Shown here in pieces: positions 14,401 through 15,880 of a DNA stretch of 15,880 nt. Below the pieces are notes generated by a model. The model worked only from the letters and a program-made list of their open reading frames with translations. It was not told the origin of the DNA and searched no databases. The stretch's first letter is position 1. Each line of letters begins with the position of its first letter. The stretch covers positions 1 to 15,880 of the forward strand of contig JAYNHP010000041.1 in the NCBI GenBank assembly GCA_038108155.1, written 5' to 3'. A program made the position numbers and the translations under genes. Origin of the DNA: MED-G20 sp038108155. GTDB lineage: Bacteria; Bacteroidota; Bacteroidia; Flavobacteriales_D; Parvicellaceae.

Positions 14401-15880
14401 TTTTACAATTATTTGAGTCAATTACATTTAGAACATAAACACCAGCATTTAAATTAGAAATATTTTGAGAAGAAGAACTGAAACCATTTACACCAGACCA
14501 CGAATAATTATATGGTGCTGATCCGTTATTAACGATAATGTCTATAGATCCCGATAGATCAGAAAAACAGGTAAGATCTTTAACAACAGTGTCTATCGAC
14601 AGTGGGCTATCAGGCTCTGATATTCTTAAACTATCAACAATAGTGTTACATGTATTTCCATCAGTGACTGTTATTGAATAAAGACCAGTATCAAGATTTA
14701 GCGCATTTGGGGTATTGCCAGGTGATGTAAATCCAGCTGGACCATTCCAAGAATAGCTAATTGGAGCAATACCATTAACTGTAATATAAATAGCACCTGT
14801 TGTGTCTCCAAAACATCTTATGTCAACGATACTGTCTGTAACAACTGGTCCTCCAATGTCTGGAACTACAATGTCTAAAGAATCAGTACATAAATTATCG
14901 TCTGTCACAAAAACTGTATAAGTGCTTGCAGAGACTCCCAATAATGAGTTAGTGTTATTACTTAAGTTGAGCCCTGAATCATCTTCCCAAGAATAAAAAT
15001 ATCCATTAGGGATTGAAACTGATCCTCCTGAAGCAAATACGTATGCATTTCCATCTGAGTTTCCACAATTAGCACTATCTGCGTTACTGGTTAAAGAAAT
15101 TCCTATTGGCTGAAAAACTTCTACAACAGTATCGCTTGTACAAAGTCTAAAATTATCTGTAACCACAACATTGTAAACCCCTGCTAAAAGATTAATTACA
15201 GTACTACTATCTTGAGACAAATTATTTCCAAGAGAATCTGTCCATGAGTAATTATACGCAGAGCCTGTTCCGCCAGAAATATTTCCAACAAATGCACTTC
15301 CGTCGGCTAATCCATAACAAGAAACGCTGTCTTGAGAAATACTGTCAATAGTTATAGCATTTGGTTGTAGAACTACAATAGTTGTATCGAGAGTACATAA
15401 ATTAAAATCCGTAACAGTAGCGGTATAACTTCCTGCTGAAAGATTAAATGCTGTATCAGTGTTAACTCCACCAGCAGATAAATCCCATTGTACATTGTAA
15501 GGAGACGAGCCTCCAGAAAAATTTCCAATAAATCCTAAACCATCTGACAAACCGTTACAACTAACACTGTCTTGTCCTGCAAAACCAATAACCAAGGCAT
15601 CATTTTGAAATACCGTTACAGACGTGTCCTTGAAACATCCCTTCTGATCCGTAATCGTCACATTATACGTCCCAGCTGTTAAATTACTAGCTGTAGAAGT
15701 AGTCTGTCCATCACTCCACAAATAACTATATATCCCATTTCCTCCAGCACCTAATATACTTGCAGATCCGTCAAATAAACCATTACAACTTACACTATCC
15801 TGAAAAGCTGTGTCTATTACTAATAAAAGTGGCTCTAATACTGTCACAGACGTGTCCTTGAAACATCCCTTCTGATCCGT
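11438..15880 (-). CDS. Giant SprB-repeat surface adhesin with T9SS type B C-terminal domain (N-terminus outside window)
   Basis: 1480 codons are visible and the frame is still open at the right edge. From the edge inward there is the end of one SprB repeat, then 15 full repeats of 75-86 residues, each built as DSVSCNG-x-x-DGSA ... Y-x-YLW ... GTYxVTVTD-x-x-GC ... VxEP. Two Ig/PKD-like modules follow (ANAGPEDTLVCFGDSLSL and VDAGNDVDLALGSSFDL). The last ~95 residues are a gliding-motility type C-terminal domain (VVVPSAFSPNGDGINDSW, YNRWGSLVYDRD, VGTYYFIIEYDG). This is a T9SS type B signal, so the protein is exported and held on the cell surface. Members act in adhesion or gliding. Each repeat carries a Cys pair (SCxG and GC), likely a disulfide. 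The porP/sprF gene follows by one-base overlap. Confidence 0.93.
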   Translation of the reverse strand, partial: TDQKGCFKDTSVTVLEPLLLVIDTAFQDSVSCNGLFDGSASILGAGGNGIYSYLWSDGQTTSTASNLTAGTYNVTITDQKGCFKDTSVTVFQNDALVIGFAGQDSVSCNGLSDGLGFIGNFSGGSSPYNVQWDLSAGGVNTDTAFNLSAGSYTATVTDFNLCTLDTTIVVLQPNAITIDSISQDSVSCYGLADGSAFVGNISGGTGSAYNYSWTDSLGNNLSQDSSTVINLLAGVYNVVVTDNFRLCTSDTVVEVFQPIGISLTSNADSANCGNSDGNAYVFASGGSVSIPNGYFYSWEDDSGLNLSNNTNSLLGVSASTYTVFVTDDNLCTDSLDIVVPDIGGPVVTDSIVDIRCFGDTTGAIYITVNGIAPISYSWNGPAGFTSPGNTPNALNLDTGLYSITVTDGNTCNTIVDSLRISEPDSPLSIDTVVKDLTCFSDLSGSIDIIVNNGSAPYNYSWSGVNGFSSSSQNISNLNAGVYVLNVIDSNNCKIINDSITVQQPDSISISDSLVSPSCNSLDGSIITNVLGGTITTDYIYNWDNLTTGALAVGTNASLTGIGAGTYQITVTDDSSCTNNKIITISNVNSPIVTDSTINITCKDDSDGEIYLSVSGLSGTSYGVDWDIDGLIGAGDPDGPDNDTLTTLSAGIYIAYVTDSTNGCITIHSDTVFDPGAIFITSSFDSVSCNGLFDGSASVVATGANGNYTYLWDALAANQTTDTAYNLGAGNYTVTVTDVKGCFNDTTVTVEEPITLSIVPGQDSVSCFGANDGKAYVEVTGGTAPFSPQWDFFAGAQTTDTAFNLLANTYRVVVTDFNGCKDSADITVLEPTLLVIGSMSMDSVTCNGASDGTATANSITGGNGINTYSWNTTPIQTTNPAIGLPVGNYTVTVTDQNGCIATRDTTVLEPDQIVVDTITQDSVSCFGVNDGSAYVGATGGTGLISYLWDASAVNQTTDTAIALAAGFYTVRLTDENGCFIDTNATVLEPNLLVVDTTAQDSVSCSADNDGAAFVAVSGGNGSYTFLWSDGQDTDTASNLIAGTYQVTITDQMFCSVDTSITVLEPAPLSVDTTSQDSVLCNGSTNGSAYVAVSGGNGIYTYLWSDGQTTDTASNIAAGTYQVTVTDQNLCSILDSVIVFEPDTFVVDTSSVINPYCSSSNDASINLNVTGGTSPYSFNWSDMSGTFSSTNQDIDSLFSGTYYVLVTDTNGCTANDTVILLPGLEIIANAGPEDTLVCFGDSLSLTGTSSGANNPSISWNLLGTGVSSNSTLNYTFNDSATTIYNFVFVVSEQTCTVQDSIKVTVAPLPTVDAGNDVDLALGSSFDLGGNPTGPLNSTYIWTPLTNFYSEVDSINENPEIEVNSSEIYIVFVTDSNGCVNSDTINVNLIPDVVVPSAFSPNGDGINDSWIIEIPEQFTNVTVRVYNRWGSLVYDRDQVGGDNWMGNGNNSQPIPVGTYYFIIEYDGFDGQKNNITGPITIIR
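11441..11725 (-). other. T9SS type B (CHU_C-like) sorting domain
   Basis: This is the C-terminal domain of the adhesin. Key elements are PSAFSPNGDGINDSW, an RVYNRWGSLVYDRD strand, a W-x-G-N-G-N turn, PIPVGTYYFIIEYDG, and the terminal GPITIIR strand. Type B domains direct T9SS export and usually need a PorP/SprF-family protein, which is encoded immediately downstream. Confidence 0.9.
12218..15880 (-). repeat. Array of ~15.3 SprB-type repeats, commonly 228-bp spacing
   Basis: Repeats are tandem within the adhesin. The two at the C-terminal side (around 12480-12930) align with an offset of 228 bp (ccatttcctccagaaactgc occurs at both 12594 and 12822). Those nearest the right edge are even closer. 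Middle repeats (about 14000-15100) are diverged and of uneven length. This gradient is typical of surface repeat proteins undergoing local homogenisation at both ends. The count was made by eye from the SCNG and VTVTD landmarks. Confidence 0.9.
15618..15652 (-). repeat. 35-bp exact repeat shared with the window end
   Basis: These 35 bases are identical to 15846-15880, 228 bp away. They encode TDQKGCFKDTSV in neighbouring SprB repeats. The match is cut only by the window edge, so the true identity may be longer. Confidence 0.9.

Noticed and set aside
12218..15880. Regularly spaced repeats that could suggest a repeat array such as CRISPR
   Set aside because: Units are about 228 bp, lie in one open frame and encode SprB repeats; there are no short identical repeats with unique spacers.

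Overview
The window is AT-rich DNA that looks like a Bacteroidota genome, probably a marine member of the Flavobacteriales. The evidence is a type IX secretion (T9SS) type B C-terminal domain on a giant SprB-repeat protein, a PorP/SprF partner encoded directly behind it, a TPR plus membrane plus SpoIIE-type phosphatase of the kind common in this phylum, low GC, and sparse Shine-Dalgarno sequences with several TTG starts. The genus is inference. Two runs of exactly 100 N (2485-2584 and 10163-10262) are scaffold gaps of unknown true length. Each one breaks a gene.

Layout, left to right. (1) 1-1232, minus: the 5' part of a secreted protein with two SPOR-like modules. Its linker contains a nearly perfect 273-bp in-frame tandem duplication. 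(2) 1233-1524: a divergent intergenic region with a candidate promoter and a perfect 16-bp palindrome. (3) 1525 to the first gap, plus: an exported or membrane-anchored beta-rich (Kelch-like) protein. (4) 2590-4997, minus: a two-gene unit of TPR/SpoIIE phosphatase and small lipocalin-like lipoprotein, with a 1-nt stop/start overlap. (5) 5001-5153, minus: a decayed relic made of the 3' tip of a second SpoIIE-type phosphatase joined to a lipoprotein-like signal peptide. (6) 5417-10512, plus: a tight co-directional run of VWA protein, MoxR/ChlI-like AAA+ ATPase, RecD-like SF1B helicase, FemAB/GNAT-like acyltransferase (broken by the second gap) and the first ~43 codons of a GNAT acetyltransferase that stops abruptly. 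(7) 10518 to the right edge, minus: PorP/SprF downstream of a very large SprB-repeat adhesin whose N-terminus lies outside the window.

Functionally there are three modules. The right end is a T9SS surface adhesin with its membrane partner. The middle is an AAA+/VWA pair, normally a chaperone or metal-insertion type machine, packed with a DNA helicase. The left end holds signalling and envelope proteins (phosphatase, lipoprotein, SPOR protein). The clearest unusual signals are the young tandem duplication in the SPOR protein, the phosphatase/lipoprotein relic that records a collapsed tandem array, and the truncated GNAT gene abutting porP. I found no CRISPR array, rRNA, tRNA or complete mobile element.
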